64,000 nucleotides of DNA, taken from Argentina anserina (Eukaryota; Streptophyta; Magnoliopsida; Rosales; Rosaceae). Below are positions 22,897-39,523 of the stretch, piece after piece (positions within the stretch are counted from its first letter, which is position 1; each line of letters opens with the position of its first letter). Made by a program: the position numbers and the translations under genes. Where the stretch lies: positions 6,957,001-7,021,000 of the forward strand of contig NC_065875.1 in assembly GCF_933775445.1 (NCBI RefSeq). Reading direction: 5' to 3'. The notes under the pieces were generated by a model. That model ran no database searches and was not told the origin of the DNA. It saw only the letters and a list, made by a program, of their open reading frames with translations.

Positions 22897-23430
22897 TCTT
22901 CTCGAAGAAGATCACAGTCTCTTTGGGAGTAGATAGATCTGTGGCGGTGGTGCTCAGACTCCGAAAGCTTTCAAATTTTGATGGACTGACTCGTCGGGTG
23001 GTTTAGGCAACAGTGTCACAGTTCCCGTGTGTGAAGGTGCAGGGGTGTTTGGTGAGGAAGCGGACGGGACTGGCGGGGTTTGAGTTTGGTCAAATCGTTG
23101 GGGTGGCGTGGCGGGGTGTGATTGGGGAGTGGTGGTTAAAAGCGGTTTTGGGGAAGTAGAGAATTTGAAGTGGATGTGGCGCCAGATGCCAAGAAAGGGT
23201 GAGGAAAGTGATGGTTGTGGACCACACGGGTATTGATTAAAGTACCCTCCTTCAGTCCTTCCTAAATTTTTCATTCATGAGCAGGAAAACAAAAACGAGA
23301 GTTTCTGAGTTTTGACGATGGTTTCAGATTTCCTAGCGTATACAAAACGCCGTGGAAGAAGTGATCAAGGGTAGGACATTGGAGTATGTTACGCTTCAAC
23401 TCTAGGGTGATATCAATATGTAAAATTAAA
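22897..23430. other. Upstream region of the ADIP-type gene
   Basis: This holds the 5' UTR and promoter of the minus-strand ADIP-type gene. The minus-strand ORF at 22954-23274 is Pro/Ser-rich with no family likeness and is not accepted. The 9-bp target duplication AAAATTAAA at 23422-23430 marks the next element. Confidence 0.5.
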
Positions 23431-24397
23431 GAGTTTTTTTCACCAACAGTCCCTCAATTCTGGTGTACCTACCAATGTGATACATCAACTCTTAATCGTA
23501 CCAATGTGATACCCAGACTCTAGTATTGCTATTATTGAAGTACTTCCGTCAGTTTTTTTCAACTTCTCCGTCATCTTGGTGATGTGGCAAGTACGTGAGG
23601 CCCACAAAGAGGGTTAAAAGACAAAATTAACCCCATCTGAGATGAGCAATGTTTTTCCCGCCCTTTACCTTGAGAAAGACACTCAACAATTCCAATTTTG
23701 GCGCCAATTTTCCCTCCCTACTCTTTAATTTGTGTCTCTTATCTAAACTAAAGAACTACCGCCAACCAGTCGACCACAATCTGATAAAACCTAGATCAAT
23801 CTCATTTTCTATTTTTACCCTAGCACTTGTTAAACTAACAGAATAAATATAGAAATTTATATGGAACATCTCATTTCCACAATCACATAAGAATATAGAA
23901 ACACATAACTTAACGAAATTCAAATACATGTTTAAGTACCATTAGTTGCCACCTTATATGTTGATCTGCCATGATCTACCATTAGTTCTTTAGTTTAACA
24001 AGTGCTAGGGTAAAAATAGAAAATGAGATTGATCTAGGTTTTATCAGATTGTGGTCGACTGGTTGGCGGTAGTTCTTTAGTTTAGATAAGAGACACAAAT
24101 TAAGGAGTAGGGAGGGAAAATTGGCGCCAAAATTGGAATTGTTGGGTGTCTTTCTCAAGGTAAAGGGCGGGAAAAACATTGCTCATCTCAGATTGAGTTA
24201 ATTTTGTCTTTTAACCCTCTTTGTGGGCCTCACGTACTTGCCACGTCACCAAGATGATGGAGAAGTTGAAAAAAACTGACGGAAGTATTTCAATGATAGC
24301 AATACTAGAGTCTAGGTATCACATTGGTACGATTAAGAGTTTATGTATCACATTGGTAAGTACACCAGAGTTGAGGGACTGTTGGTAAAAAAAACTC
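23431..24397. mobile_element. Mutator-type element that is almost one long palindrome
   Basis: The arms at 23431-23838 and about 23990-24397 are reverse complements over about 410 bp with few mismatches, separated by only about 150 bp. Both flanks are AAAATTAAA, a perfect 9-bp target duplication, so the element belongs with Mutator-like TIR elements. There is no transposase. The mirrored 65-aa ORFs in both arms (MFFPPFTLRKT...) are the same stretch read in the two arms and are not genes. A transcript through it would fold into a very long hairpin. Confidence 0.85.
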
Positions 24398-25627
24398 AAA
24401 ATTAAAATATACCAATCAAGTTTGTTGTCTAAATTAAATATTTGTACTAAATGATGCTTAGATTAGATCGAAGTTGTGAATACTATATATATATATATAT
24501 AATATTTTTAAAAGGGACAACATAAGGAACTATTTATCATGCTTCTTAAACAATGTAGCATTGTTCCTTAATATGCTACTCCTTACACCACATAACATAA
24601 TAGAATTTGTGAAAGAATAAATAGAACTCTAATGGGAATAGTGATCAAGAAGCATGTTTCGCAGATCAGGATTACCATGGTTCTTATGCGGAGAAGCACT
24701 GAAAATTTCTAAAGCAAAGCAATTAATTTTACTCTTTTTGAGCGATGGTGTGATACAAATCAAGCATTAATCATTTACATGTCTAGGTCCATTAATGCTT
24801 AGTAAGCATTCAAGTTACACTGTAGAGATCTTTGAAACTAATAATGAAAGATTCGATCAGCAAGAAAGTATAAACCAAAGGAATTTAGGAATATTATGCA
24901 TGGTTTGTTTACCCAGAAATTTTACAACATACAATTACAAGAGCAGTTTTTGGCGTAGTTACAACCACAGTTATTATACAGTTTTGTACTTTTTTCATAG
25001 TCTATGAGGTTGTTAGATGTTCATGTTTTCAGAGGCCGATCTAAGAGTAGTTGCGCCCACCATCTGCTGGTTTTTTTTCCATTCTAATAAACTTTTTGTC
25101 AGCCAGGTAAAACTTAAGTCTAAATGGTTAAATCCCTAACTCAAACCATATATCCTACGTTATGATCCGCCGCTACATGTTCTGACCTACCTATCTTCCA
25201 ATGATCAATTAAGATGATTCTCGTCCATGTTACACAAGAACAATGTAAGTAACTAAATATATATGCATTTAATGAGAACAAGGAAAAATTATGTGATATA
25301 TGATGGGTGTACGTACGTCCATGTGGCCCATGCCTCGCTAGAACATATAGGGCGGAGAGTTGTAATTGGCATGGGTTGTCTGGGAGATGCAACGTATATT
25401 GATTGCACCTTCCATCCACTCTCATAAATTTTGAATTCTTGTTGTGTTAGCCTATACACCCTATAGAACAAGAAATGTGGCTCGTTTGACTCCAAGAAAT
25501 TGACAACTACCTATTCAATTATGTTTCCGGCTGATCTAAGTGTATCGCCATGCTAATGTTAATGTGTTTTCTAAAGTTGTTTAGCTTGTTAGCGAGTTTT
25601 GTCTTAAGATGAAAGAAAATGCGACTT
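24398..25627. other. Non-coding stretch
   Basis: No supported gene. A TA run lies at about 24484-24502. Short ORFs at 24795-25007 and 25141-25495 have no recognisable domain. Confidence 0.5.
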
Positions 25628-25870
25628 CTAAACTTTTTTTGAGGTAATGCAACTATGGGCAACTACATTAGTCTGTCTAGGAGAAAAAATCAAACTCATC
25701 TCCTGATTTTCTTGAAACATACTTCTAATCTCGTCAATCAAAGGACCCAAAACAGAGAGATCACAGGCAAGGGAATTTATCGGTTGCACAACTACTAGGC
25801 AATCACTCTCAATCACAACCTTTGACAAACCCATGAAAAGAAGCAGATCCAGTCCATACCGAATGACAAC
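25628..25870 (-). pseudogene. LINE-type RNase H domain remnant I
   Basis: The minus strand reads GLDLLLFMGLSKVVIESDC, then LVVVQPINSLACDLSVLGPL, IDEIRSMF and SPRQTNVVAHS. This is the pattern of the RNase H-like domain (RVT_3) at the end of plant non-LTR retrotransposon ORF2: an ESD with a catalytic Asp, a DEIR helix and an N-x-x-AH close. The N-terminal half is missing where copia II begins at about 25872, so the copia insertion may have cut it. No reverse transcriptase was found next to it. Confidence 0.65.
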
Positions 25871-25871
25871 T

Positions 25872-26042
25872 AGTCAAACATAACAAAGCAAAGGAAATTT
25901 CTGATATATTGCTCTTCACCAACAACGTGGTTTATATACAAGATACACACCTAAACTACTAAGGAAACTAATTATGATAAATATATATTCCTAATACAAA
26001 GTAGTAACCTAATTACACACGGCAAAATTACTCATGTCAACA
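25872..26042 (-). repeat. Copia II 3' LTR
   Basis: On the minus strand it begins TGTTGACATGAG and contains the shared block from GTGTGTAATTAGG through the TATA-like CTTGTATATAAACC to AGAGCAATATATCAG. It pairs with 28291-28441. Confidence 0.8.
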
Positions 26043-26049
26043 CTTCAGC

Positions 26050-27214
26050 TCAAGTTGGTGCATACAAATCACAAATGCTCAACTTGCTAAGCAAGTCATG
26101 AAATGCGTTACTGGAAAGAGCCTTCGTAAGAATATCAGTCAGCTGCTCCGTAGTGGGGACAAACGGGAAATAGAAAATCTGGTCATCCAACTTCTCTTTA
26201 ATAAAATGTCGATCTACCTCCACATGTTTAGTTCGATCATGTTGCACAGGATTGTGTGCAATTTCAATTGCAGCCTTATTATCACAATAGAGAGACATAG
26301 CTTTTCTCTGTCTGAACCCCAAGTCTCTCAACAAATGTTTCAACCGCAACATCTCACAAAGACCTCGAGCCATTCCTCTGTACTCTGCTTCTGCACTAGA
26401 ACGAGACACCACCTTCTGTTTCTTGCTCCTCCAGGTGACTAAGTTACCACCAACAAATGTAAAATAGCCCGATGTAGACCGGCGATCTATAATATTACCT
26501 GCCCAATCTGCATTAGTGTATCCAGAAACATCTAAATGACGATGTTTTGAAAACACTAATCCCTTCCCTGGAGCGGACTTCATATATCGCAAGATTCGGA
26601 CTACAACATCCATATGAGCCTCACTTGGATTATGCATAAATTGACTCACCACACTAACTGCATACGCCAAATCAGGTCTAGTGTGAGATAAATAAATCAA
26701 CCGGCCAACTAATCTCTGATATTGCGCCTTATTGGTGGGAACCTGATCCAAATACTCTGCTAACCGATAATTTTGCTCAATAGGAGTATCGGTAGGCTTG
26801 CAATCAAGCATACTTGTTTATGCTAACAAATCAAGAACATATTTCCTTTGGCTCAACACAATACAATCGTTACCATGAGCAACTTCAATTCCTAGAAAAT
26901 ACTTTAGATTTCCTAAATCTTCATCTCAAACTCATAAGATAACTGGTTTTGTAACATTTCAATCTCCTCGAGGTCATCACCTGTTACAACCATATCATCA
27001 ACATAAAATAACTAAGGCAGTCACCTTACCACCTTTATGTTTCAGAAACAACGTATGATATGAATGGCTTTGCCGGTACCCAATTTTTCTCATGAACTTG
27101 GTGAATCTCTCAAACCAAGCTCTAGGAGATTACTTCAACCCATAAAGTGACTTCTTCAATTTTCACACTACTTGTTCTCCTGTAGACACGCCATACCCAG
27201 GAGGTAAATCCATA
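26050..27214 (-). pseudogene. Copia II 3' RT and RNase H remnant
   Basis: Just after the deletion joint the frame reads EVYMDLPPGYGVSTGEQVV, then SPRAWFERFTKFMRKIGYR and VDDMVVTG (with frame slips), then from 26811 MLDCKPTDTPIEQNYRLAE. The copia RNase H follows with SGYTNADWAG, SRSSAEAEYRGMARG, LYCDNKAAIEIAHNP and a C-terminal LTDILTKALSSNAFHDLLSK. The RNase H part from 26811 to 26050 is a clean 253-codon frame; the RT part has several stops. Catalytic Asp and Glu positions are kept in the RNase H. Confidence 0.85.
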
Positions 27215-27982
27215 TAAACCTCCTAATATGAGGAGGAGGTGCAGCTTGGACTGCTAAGCTAGAGATCTCATTATGGAGATTTTCAGTAACTACTTTATGA
27301 CCTTTATCTCTCCGAACATAAGCAAATGCTTGCTCCAGTGTAGGTGGAGTTTCACGGCGCAACAACTCATTCTTTGCTCCTTTAAAATGAGGATCTAAAC
27401 CACCAAGAAAGATGTGGACACGCATCTTGTCTTGCTCGGTCTGATAAGACTTGATGTCTGCCTCACATGTCATAGGGTTAGGGTTTCTTTGATCAAGCTC
27501 CTGCCAAATTATCTTCAAGTTTGCATAGAAGGTTGCAACTAGTTGTCCGCTCTGAGTGGTTTTGATGCCTTAGCATTCAATTCATGAACACGAGCAAAAT
27601 CACTCCCATTATAGTATGTAGCAGCAACAACATCCCAAATTTCCTTCGGAGAACCATAATTAGAGGACAATCTCATTATCTCTGGAGTCATGGCCTTGAG
27701 AAGAACTGCCATCACATTAGTATTTGCTATATCCCAATCCTCAGCTTTGGTTCCTGCAACAGGTCTCGGTTTAGTACCTTCAACATAACCCCACTTTCCA
27801 ATACCTTGAATATGAAACTTCATGAGTCTCTGCCAGAATTGATAATTAGTACCATTGAGTTTTACACCAAAACTAGAATTGTCAGTGATATTCTGAACAA
27901 TTACAACCTCCTGAGTCATAGGATTCTTCTCTCCAGATGCACTCTCAGATGGATTTTTATGTCCTTCAATCGGTAATACCAT
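27170..27982 (-). pseudogene. Copia II gag remnant
   Basis: It starts MVLPIEGHKNPSESASGE at 27982. It continues with the UBN2-like blocks KLNGTNYQFWQRLMKFHIQG and AEDWDIANTNVMAVLLKAMT, then, after a frame break near 27539, DKMRVHIFLGGLDPHFKGAK and RRETPPTLEQAFAYVRRD. The frame ends in AVQAAPPPHIRR at about 27215, where it runs straight into RT sequence because of the internal deletion. It would form the particle coat in an intact element. Confidence 0.8.
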
Positions 27983-28290
27983 CTTTACTATTTTTTTTTC
28001 CACTATCAAATAAAAAACTTCAAGGACCAGCAAATTGATGGAGACAAAACAGAATAGAACCAACAATCTCAAGGGACCAGCAACAAATCAAGAAGAGGAC
28101 CACCAACTTTCAAAGAGAGAAACCACCAAATTAAAAAAAAAAAACAAAAACAACTTCAAATGGACCAACAGAAATAACCAAAGAACAAGTATTGTGACGT
28201 TCACAAGAACCAAACAACAAAAGGAACTGAATTTGTTTCTTGCAGCGGAAACCACAAAAGAACCCAGATCAGACTACGGCTCTGATGCCA

Positions 28291-28441
28291 AGTCAAACAG
28301 AACAAAGCAAAGGGATTTCTGATATATTGCTCTTCACCAACAATGTGGTTTATATACAAGATACACACCTAAACTACTAAGGAAACTAATTATGATAAAA
28401 ATATATTCCTAATACAAAGTAGTAACCTAATTACACACGAC
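28291..28441 (-). repeat. Copia II 5' LTR, truncated at its outer end
   Basis: It matches the 3' LTR with few differences but lacks about the first 10 bases, so no target duplication can be read. The adjoining primer-binding site fixes its orientation. Confidence 0.75.
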
Positions 28442-28449
28442 AAGATTAT

Positions 28450-28825
28450 CGGAACTTTAGAGTTTGGTAGACTTCAGGGGGAGTCCACATCACATGTCAA
28501 GATTTTTAAGTAGTTGGTGCGTTGTGCTCTATTTCCCTTCGATCAAGCTTTTGTTTTACTCAAGATGTTTTTGTTTTACTTGACAAGGTTTTTACCGAAA
28601 CAACGTTATGCGCCATGCAACCTAGGCATACGACACAAGGGGGAGTGTTCCGGGAGAATTATTATTCTACCATTGTATGTGTCTTAGCCTAATAGATTTC
28701 CTGTTAGGAGATAGATTAACATCTCCGTAATATATTAGGACTCCGAATCTTATGGGATTGTGGTTTTGTAAATGCATATGTATATGACCCCATATTATTC
28801 AATAATACACAATTATTTCATCATG
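28450..28825 (+). mobile_element. Remnant of an older copia element: 3' end and LTR
   Basis: A polypurine tract ACAAGGGGGAG precedes TGTTCCGGGAGAATTATT (28646), which opens an LTR-like segment of about 180 bp with a TATA-like element and a poly(A)-signal-like AATAATACAC near its end. Upstream, a second GGGGGAG tract (about 28475) and a degenerate 3' non-coding tail fit the end of a copia element of another family. Only the plus-strand 3' end remains, cut on its left by copia II. Confidence 0.5.
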
Positions 28826-31800
28826 CATCAACATACTCTTTTTGGTTTTAAAATGAACTACCGATCGGACTACAATTTTTGAACGGAACGTTCGAACTGG
28901 CCTTCTAAGGTTTTTGGGTACAAGCTAGGACTACCACGAGAATTTCACCAAAGCTATAATACATGCGTGATGATCGACCAAGCCATGCATGGAGAAAAAC
29001 CCTAATCTCTAAACATAGTATATATGTAGCAATTTGAGATCCGCAGCTAGCTGAGACTCTTGGAAGCGACAGTTTCAACATTTTACTTCATTCTTACTTC
29101 AGACAAAGTTGTTTTGAGTCTCTTTTCTCTTAGGATTGTGGCAGATCCATGAGGATTCTACTGATCTTATTCTGAGTGTCGCGCGCGGGCAGCTCAATTG
29201 GTTCGACTAGACCGAGAATAGAAGCATGCATGTCATCTCAATTCTCAAGGGAGGATGATCGGTAGTAAGGACTATATTTCCCAGCAAGCTTTGTTTAATT
29301 TGCAAGGTGCATGTTAGATCGATCTTGTTGAAACTTGATTTGTGTTTTGTTTTTCTTTATGAATATGCTCTACGAAAAACACTGGTCTCCCGACGGAATT
29401 GACCTTAGTGAGAAGTCACCTGGATCCCAATGACTGAGGACTAATCCCTCCGTTGTTCAGCTTGGACTGTATATGGAGCTGGTCAAATCCAACTTGATGG
29501 TCTAAACCCAAAATCATAGTCATCAAAGTAATGTTGGAGACTATAATAATAATATGCAGACTATGTATCACAATAATATAAATTATAGAACTAAACACAT
29601 GGTTTTATAACAAAATTTCCAATCAGTGGGCGAAATATTTTATGGGACTTTTAGCACATTTTTCTTGTTGTTTACGAGTCCCTAATTTCCTTGTCACCTT
29701 GTGTTATTGCTTCATTGCTTCTCTTTACGAAATTTTTGTTTAAGGGATGGATTTGTTTATTTTCTTTTCAATCCATTAGTGCATAGAAAATAGTCTATGG
29801 GCATTGAAAGGAGAACACGAAGATATTTTTTTTGGCATAAAGAAATATAAAGGTACACTTTTTTAAAAGAAAACTGATCGTTCACATGAGATTGATAACA
29901 GTTTAATTGAATCACACGTACAATACTACAATGCTAATAAGTGGTGATTGATGCATGCTTGATCACTAAACTGGCTGCAAGCATTGTTGATTGTTCACTC
30001 CTATTTTCAATCAAAACTAACAAAAAAATCGGTAAAGGCGAACTAAACTAGTAAGGGTAGTAAAGCCGCAAAGATGTGAAGATGGTATGTTTATATATTT
30101 TTTCATTTTCTTTTGAAGCTTTTTAAACTGGAGGTCATTCTTGACTATAACTATAGTTTAACTCCAATCGATGTTTCATTTCTATTGACATACTTTTGAT
30201 CGAATGTAATGATTCATTCATTAGCAAACAAATTACATGAAGTCCTAATTGTAATCTCATAAAACCCAATACAATTTGTGAAGAATAACAAAGTACGATT
30301 CTAGCTCAAATAAGAGTTGTTCTTGACCAAAAATTCAAGAAAGCACTCTAGCAGATCCAATAAGTGGGAAACAATAGTGCAAGAGCGGACCTAGCCACAC
30401 AATGAGGTACTTTATCACTCTCCCTACATATAGTTCTAATTGCAAGATTGAAGATGACTTGTAAGTCATTTCTATCCTAATTTTTATATTCAGGACATCA
30501 GGTAGGTAATCTATTTATGAGACAGTTGTTTCACCGTTGAGATTATAAGTCGATCGATAAGGTCATCTATCGGTCATTAGGGTTTCTAGTTGGTTAAATC
30601 GGTAATTGATATGTTAGGTCGATCACGATGCTAGGTATGAGAGACAACCCTTTAGTTAATAAGATAAGTAGGATAACCATAGGGTGATGCCCCGTGATTG
30701 CAACATAAGTAACATGATTGTTGCACTGAAATTTTAAGTTTCCTCAGCAATGTTGTTATCCAAAAGGGTTTACTGTTTGGGTGAGAAAAGTGATTCACTC
30801 TCCATCTCTATGATTGTGGAACACTTTTCTTCATGGTGGCAATGTATTGGAACCAATAAAACCCACCAAATAATCAGGTTTAAAGATCATGAAACTAATT
30901 GTATCCCAAAAAAAAGATTGAAATTAAATTGAGAAAATAATAATGACCGGTACAACCAGTAATACCTACCAACCAACCAACCAAAACCCATACGGCCACA
31001 CCAACAACAACAAAGAAGCTCTCGTCCGCCCATTCCGGCGCTCATACAACTAGTGCGGCTTTAAACGCAAGAAGCCAAAAGGCAGGCCTGTTGGGAATCA
31101 CCATCACCATCACCATCACCACTGTGGTTCTCAAATATATCTATGGATTCTAGTGATTGGATCTTCCCCACGTATTACGCGTCATTCTCACAGAAATTTT
31201 CCACTGTTTGTGCTTCCCTGGCCATTCATCTTGAACTTGTCTCAACCATTTTTTTAATATTCTAGTTGTTTCTTCTTGGAATATATATTTATTAATTCAT
31301 TGAAGAAACCAAGTGCTTCTAAAAAGTTAGAATGGTTCTGAACTTCATAGTAAATTAATAGTAAATTAAGAAGAGGATATGTTAGAAAAAGTCAATAAAT
31401 TGATAAAAATCTCCTTTCAGAGATGTTGATGAGACAATGGTAATTGGTAAGGGAGTCGATCCAGAATTCGGGGGTTGTTCATTGAGGTCGCCGGTTCTGT
31501 AATAGGGTTTTTTTCTAACGAATTATTATACAGCAATGGGGGAATTGTCACTCTGTCGTGTATGTAGTTGGACGATTGGTAAAGCGCATGTTAGATGATT
31601 CTTAGGTGGTGGACACAATCTAGTTAATTGTCAGTGACACCACGTTAGATGATTGGTATAAAGTAATTTCGGTTGGTTAATAATTAAAACGTGGGCAATG
31701 AGAGAGTTGTTAATGAAGGGGTAATAAGGTTATAGGGCGATGGAAAGCTAATTTTAGTGATAATTTTCTTTTTGGCCTGTGTTTTAGTGATAAACTGATA

Positions 31801-31906
31801 ATGTTACTAGTGGTGTGTTGTACACTTGTACTGTTGTATGTTCAATTAGGCTTGAAGAATGGAAAACAAAATATACATTTAAAAGTGTACAAATCGAATA
31901 TAAAAA
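28826..31906. other. 3 kb non-coding stretch
   Basis: No gene, transposon end or RNA could be supported. A (CATCAC)n-like microsatellite at about 31100-31124 would read as poly-His. The nearby 37-codon frame from 30943 (MTGTTSNTYQPTNQNPYG) shows no family likeness. Confidence 0.45.
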
Positions 31907-32653
31907 AGACAAAAATGTCAATTTACACCATAAATTTAGCTATAATTGTTAGTTTGCACTCTGAACTTGCATTTCAGTCAATTTACCTCTTAAATTTGGT
32001 AAAAATTGCCGATTTGCACCTCATCTGTTAAATTTAATGTTTTTCATCCAATTAAGTCACATGTCATGCATTGAGGAGCAATATTCTCATTATATATTTA
32101 TTCATATTTAATAATGAAATAAATTAATAAAATTACTTAAGAGTAACACTTGCTACTATGTTATTTTTATTTTTTCGAAACATATTATTGATTTATATAT
32201 TTATTATTTTACATGATATAGTATGTTAAAAGATATTATAAAAATATAAACAAATACATAGAAAATTAAATATAAATGTGTACATATAAAAAAATATATA
32301 TACACAACACACTATATTTGAATTGGTGGGTATGTTGAATATATAATTCGAAGTACAGTTAAGTATGTAGAAAAACGATGTAAATAAATAATTTTGATTT
32401 TAAAAAAATAATCCTCCTTTTAAATAATATTTTTATTTATTTTTAAGAAAAATATAAATATAAAAATGACAATATTATCCCTCATGTGCATGACATGTGA
32501 CGCACAATTTAATACAAAAGAGTTAAATTTAACGGATGAGGTGCAAATAGGCAATTTTTACTAAATTTAAGAGGTAAATTGACTCAAATTTAAGTTTGAG
32601 GTGTAAATTGACAATTTCAGCCAAATTTAGGGTGTATTTTGGCAATTTTATCT
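31907..32653. mobile_element. Mutator-like MITE with long inverted repeats
   Basis: The arms at about 31907-32095 and 32465-32653 are imperfect reverse complements (for example GTAAATTGACT against AGTCAATTTAC, and GGTGCAAATCG/CGATTTGCACC-type blocks). The flanks ATATAAAAA and ATATAAATG match at 7 of 9 positions, in line with an aged 9-bp duplication. The core is AT-rich and non-coding. Confidence 0.55.
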
Positions 32654-32839
32654 ATATAAATGACAAAATGCTCAAGTGTTTTTACTCGAACCGTCCCCCA
32701 GTCCCTCCCCGTCCAATGGTCCAGTGAGTCGCAATCCCACAAGGAACACCAAATGAATACGGACGGTCCTGAATGATAATAAAAGTCTCCCCTAACCAAA
32801 TATAATCCATATGAGACATACAAACAAGATGTGTTTATC

Positions 32840-33470
32840 TATTTGCAACACTGCTTGCTTCACAGTAAATATATTTGATACTGACAAATTGAAAAGCAGT
32901 TAAGTAATCTTTGCAATTGTCATAAACCCGACTTACTACTAAATAGTCATGTGCATCCTTGTTCATAGCATCAATTATAAAGACTAAATCAGTCCCAATG
33001 TCAATATTCGTCCAACCTTGGCGAATGAAGTAAACCCGCTCTGCATAGCTCCGCTTCCATATTTAAGACATAGTGTGCATGCCTAACAATCTAACAGCTT
33101 TGCTAATACGACAATACCTAAGTCATTTGCATTTCTAACCACTACTCTGATACCTCCATTTCCACACGAGCTATTAAATGCACCATCAACATTAATTTTC
33201 AGTCATCCTCTAGGCTGACACTTTGATTTCATCAAGGCATTTTCTTCATTTTTACTGCTTTTCGAGTGGTAATATTTCTTGAAGTCCTCAAGATGTTTAC
33301 CCGGCCACCCATTGCATCATGTTCATAGGCTGACGATTAACCCCATTCCATATAACATTATTATGCTTCGTCCATATTCATCACAACACACACAAGAAAA
33401 ACATCTCACTGATCCACTGAGATCTTCTCAAGCATATAAATTATCCACTTTACCATGTTTATGGCATCAT
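32840..33470 (-). pseudogene. LINE-type RNase H domain remnant II
   Basis: The minus strand reads LKINVDGAFNSSCGNGGIRV (about 33205-33146), VVRNANDLGIVVLAK, then MEAELCRAGLLHS and, in a shifted frame, DLVFIIDAMNKDAHDYLVV, VYDNCKDYL and EASSVANR. This is the RVT_3 RNase H order of plant LINE ORF2: catalytic VDGA, the E of the MEAE helix, and the AN close. The upstream linker near 33450-33300 also resembles LINE sequence. Many frame breaks show it is old. Confidence 0.6.
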
Positions 33471-34565
33471 GGTCCCTAGTTTTGATAGCAACCATTTTAA
33501 TTAAGGAAGAGTGCGCAATAGTCTAAATATAAGTTAGATAATTCATGAAGATTGAATCAGCACAAGGGTAAAATGATATATCAAGAAATGGTAAATTGGC
33601 TTAAAATATTACTATCCTTTCTGCACAAATCTTCTTCATGCAGAAGGACCGCGCTCACATGTGTGTTTTAATGAAAAAAAATTGTGAATTACATTATTGT
33701 AGATTTGCAAACTGCCATGTTCTTAAACACACAAAATATTATACGCACATTGACAGTATAAGGCAAAAAAAAAAAGAAGAGGTAAAACAGTTTCAACTTC
33801 AGTTATGTATATATAGAATCTAGTTGATATAAAAAATAATTAAAACAAAAGGAGAAGCATGAATCAAAGCACTTGAGGAAGAGATGAAGACTTGATCGGA
33901 AGAAACGAACTCTTGGTGCCAATTCCCTCAGCAAATTATTACTATCGTTGTTGGATCATATTCAATAAATAACAAAGGAAACCAAATTGACCTGAAGTAG
34001 GATATCAACGTCCATGGAAAATGAAATTAGATATTACCCACCACCCAGCGAAGGCCGATTTGATGTCGCATTTTTCATCTTCAAAATACTGATTTTGTTG
34101 TTTTTTTGGATCGAATTTGCTTTATCGTCTACCGTGCAATTTTACTCGACTTTGTAGATCCTATTGGCCGCTCCTATTTTCCTAATATGTATGTTCTCTC
34201 TCAATTCATTGACATTTTACAGTATTAACCCTCCCTAGTGTTTTCAATTATAGTGCATCTCTCCCATGCCGCTGTCATGCGTGATGTCATAAGCTCAATT
34301 TTTCCGGTCAAGCTGTCGACACCCAAGCAAGCTGAGGACTTCCAATAATAATAGCAAACATTTCCCCGGCTAGCAAAATGACACAAAAAGCATTCATTTC
34401 CTTGTTTTCCAAGTAGGAAAAAACAGAAAAGGGCATTGAGGCAGTGACGACCAGGGGAGTCTTCAACCCTGGTTTAATCGGTGTTAGGTGGGTTTGACCA
34501 GTCTGGTTTGGTTGGCGTTTGGTTCAGCTCTCCCATACACGCACACTTTCTCTTTCTTGCTCCTC
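33471..34565. other. Upstream flank of the P450 reductase gene
   Basis: AT-rich non-coding sequence without a supported gene. The part next to 34565 is the promoter region of the reductase. Confidence 0.5.
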
Positions 34566-34672
34566 CAACATATATAACCTCCCCTTCCCTCCTCCTCCTC
34601 CCTTCAACCTCCTCAGAGACTCTTTCTCTATTTCCCCAACTACCCCCCACCCACCACAACACACATTACTAC

Positions 34673-34703
<31 letters not shown>

Positions 34704-34816
34704 TCTCAATTCCCTACGCGCTTCGCTTCATCTTCGCCGGAATCCGCTCTCTCCGGCCGTCGTCGTCGCCGCACCGGAGACTAGCTTTGTGATTTGGATA
34801 CTGAGAAGGAATAATT
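34566..34816 (+). promoter_or_regulatory. P450 reductase core promoter and pyrimidine-rich 5' UTR
   Basis: A TATA-like CATATATAACC lies at about 34567-34577, followed by a strongly C/T-rich leader that includes a (CT)n microsatellite of about 14 units (34673-34700). CT-rich leaders are common in highly expressed plant genes. The transcription start is inferred near 34600; no in-frame upstream ATG was seen before 34817. Confidence 0.5.

Positions 34817-39523
<4,707 letters not shown>

Larger units (their letters stand above)
25872..28441 (-). mobile_element. Ty1/copia retrotransposon II, internally deleted, both LTRs
   Basis: Direct repeats of about 150-170 bp at 25872-26042 (3' LTR) and 28291-28441 (5' LTR, first bases lost) enclose a minus-strand copia body. 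A tRNA-type primer site TGGCATCAGAGCC lies just inside the 5' LTR (about 28277-28290). Gag is followed directly by the last part of the reverse transcriptase and RNase H; protease, integrase and most of the RT are gone. The element is related to copia I by protein but has different LTRs. Confidence 0.85.

Noticed and set aside
22954..23274. 106-aa Pro-rich minus-strand ORF
   Set aside because: It lies in the upstream region of the ADIP-type gene, has low-complexity composition and no family likeness.
23649..24179. Two nearly identical 65-aa ORFs on opposite strands
   Set aside because: They are the same sequence in the two arms of the palindromic element and have no domain.
31090..31130. Poly-His-like coding run
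   Set aside because: It is a CATCAC-type microsatellite with no reading frame of useful length around it.
34474..34792. ORFs on both strands over the reductase leader
   Set aside because: They are products of the CT-rich 5' UTR microsatellite and overlap the promoter of a clear gene.
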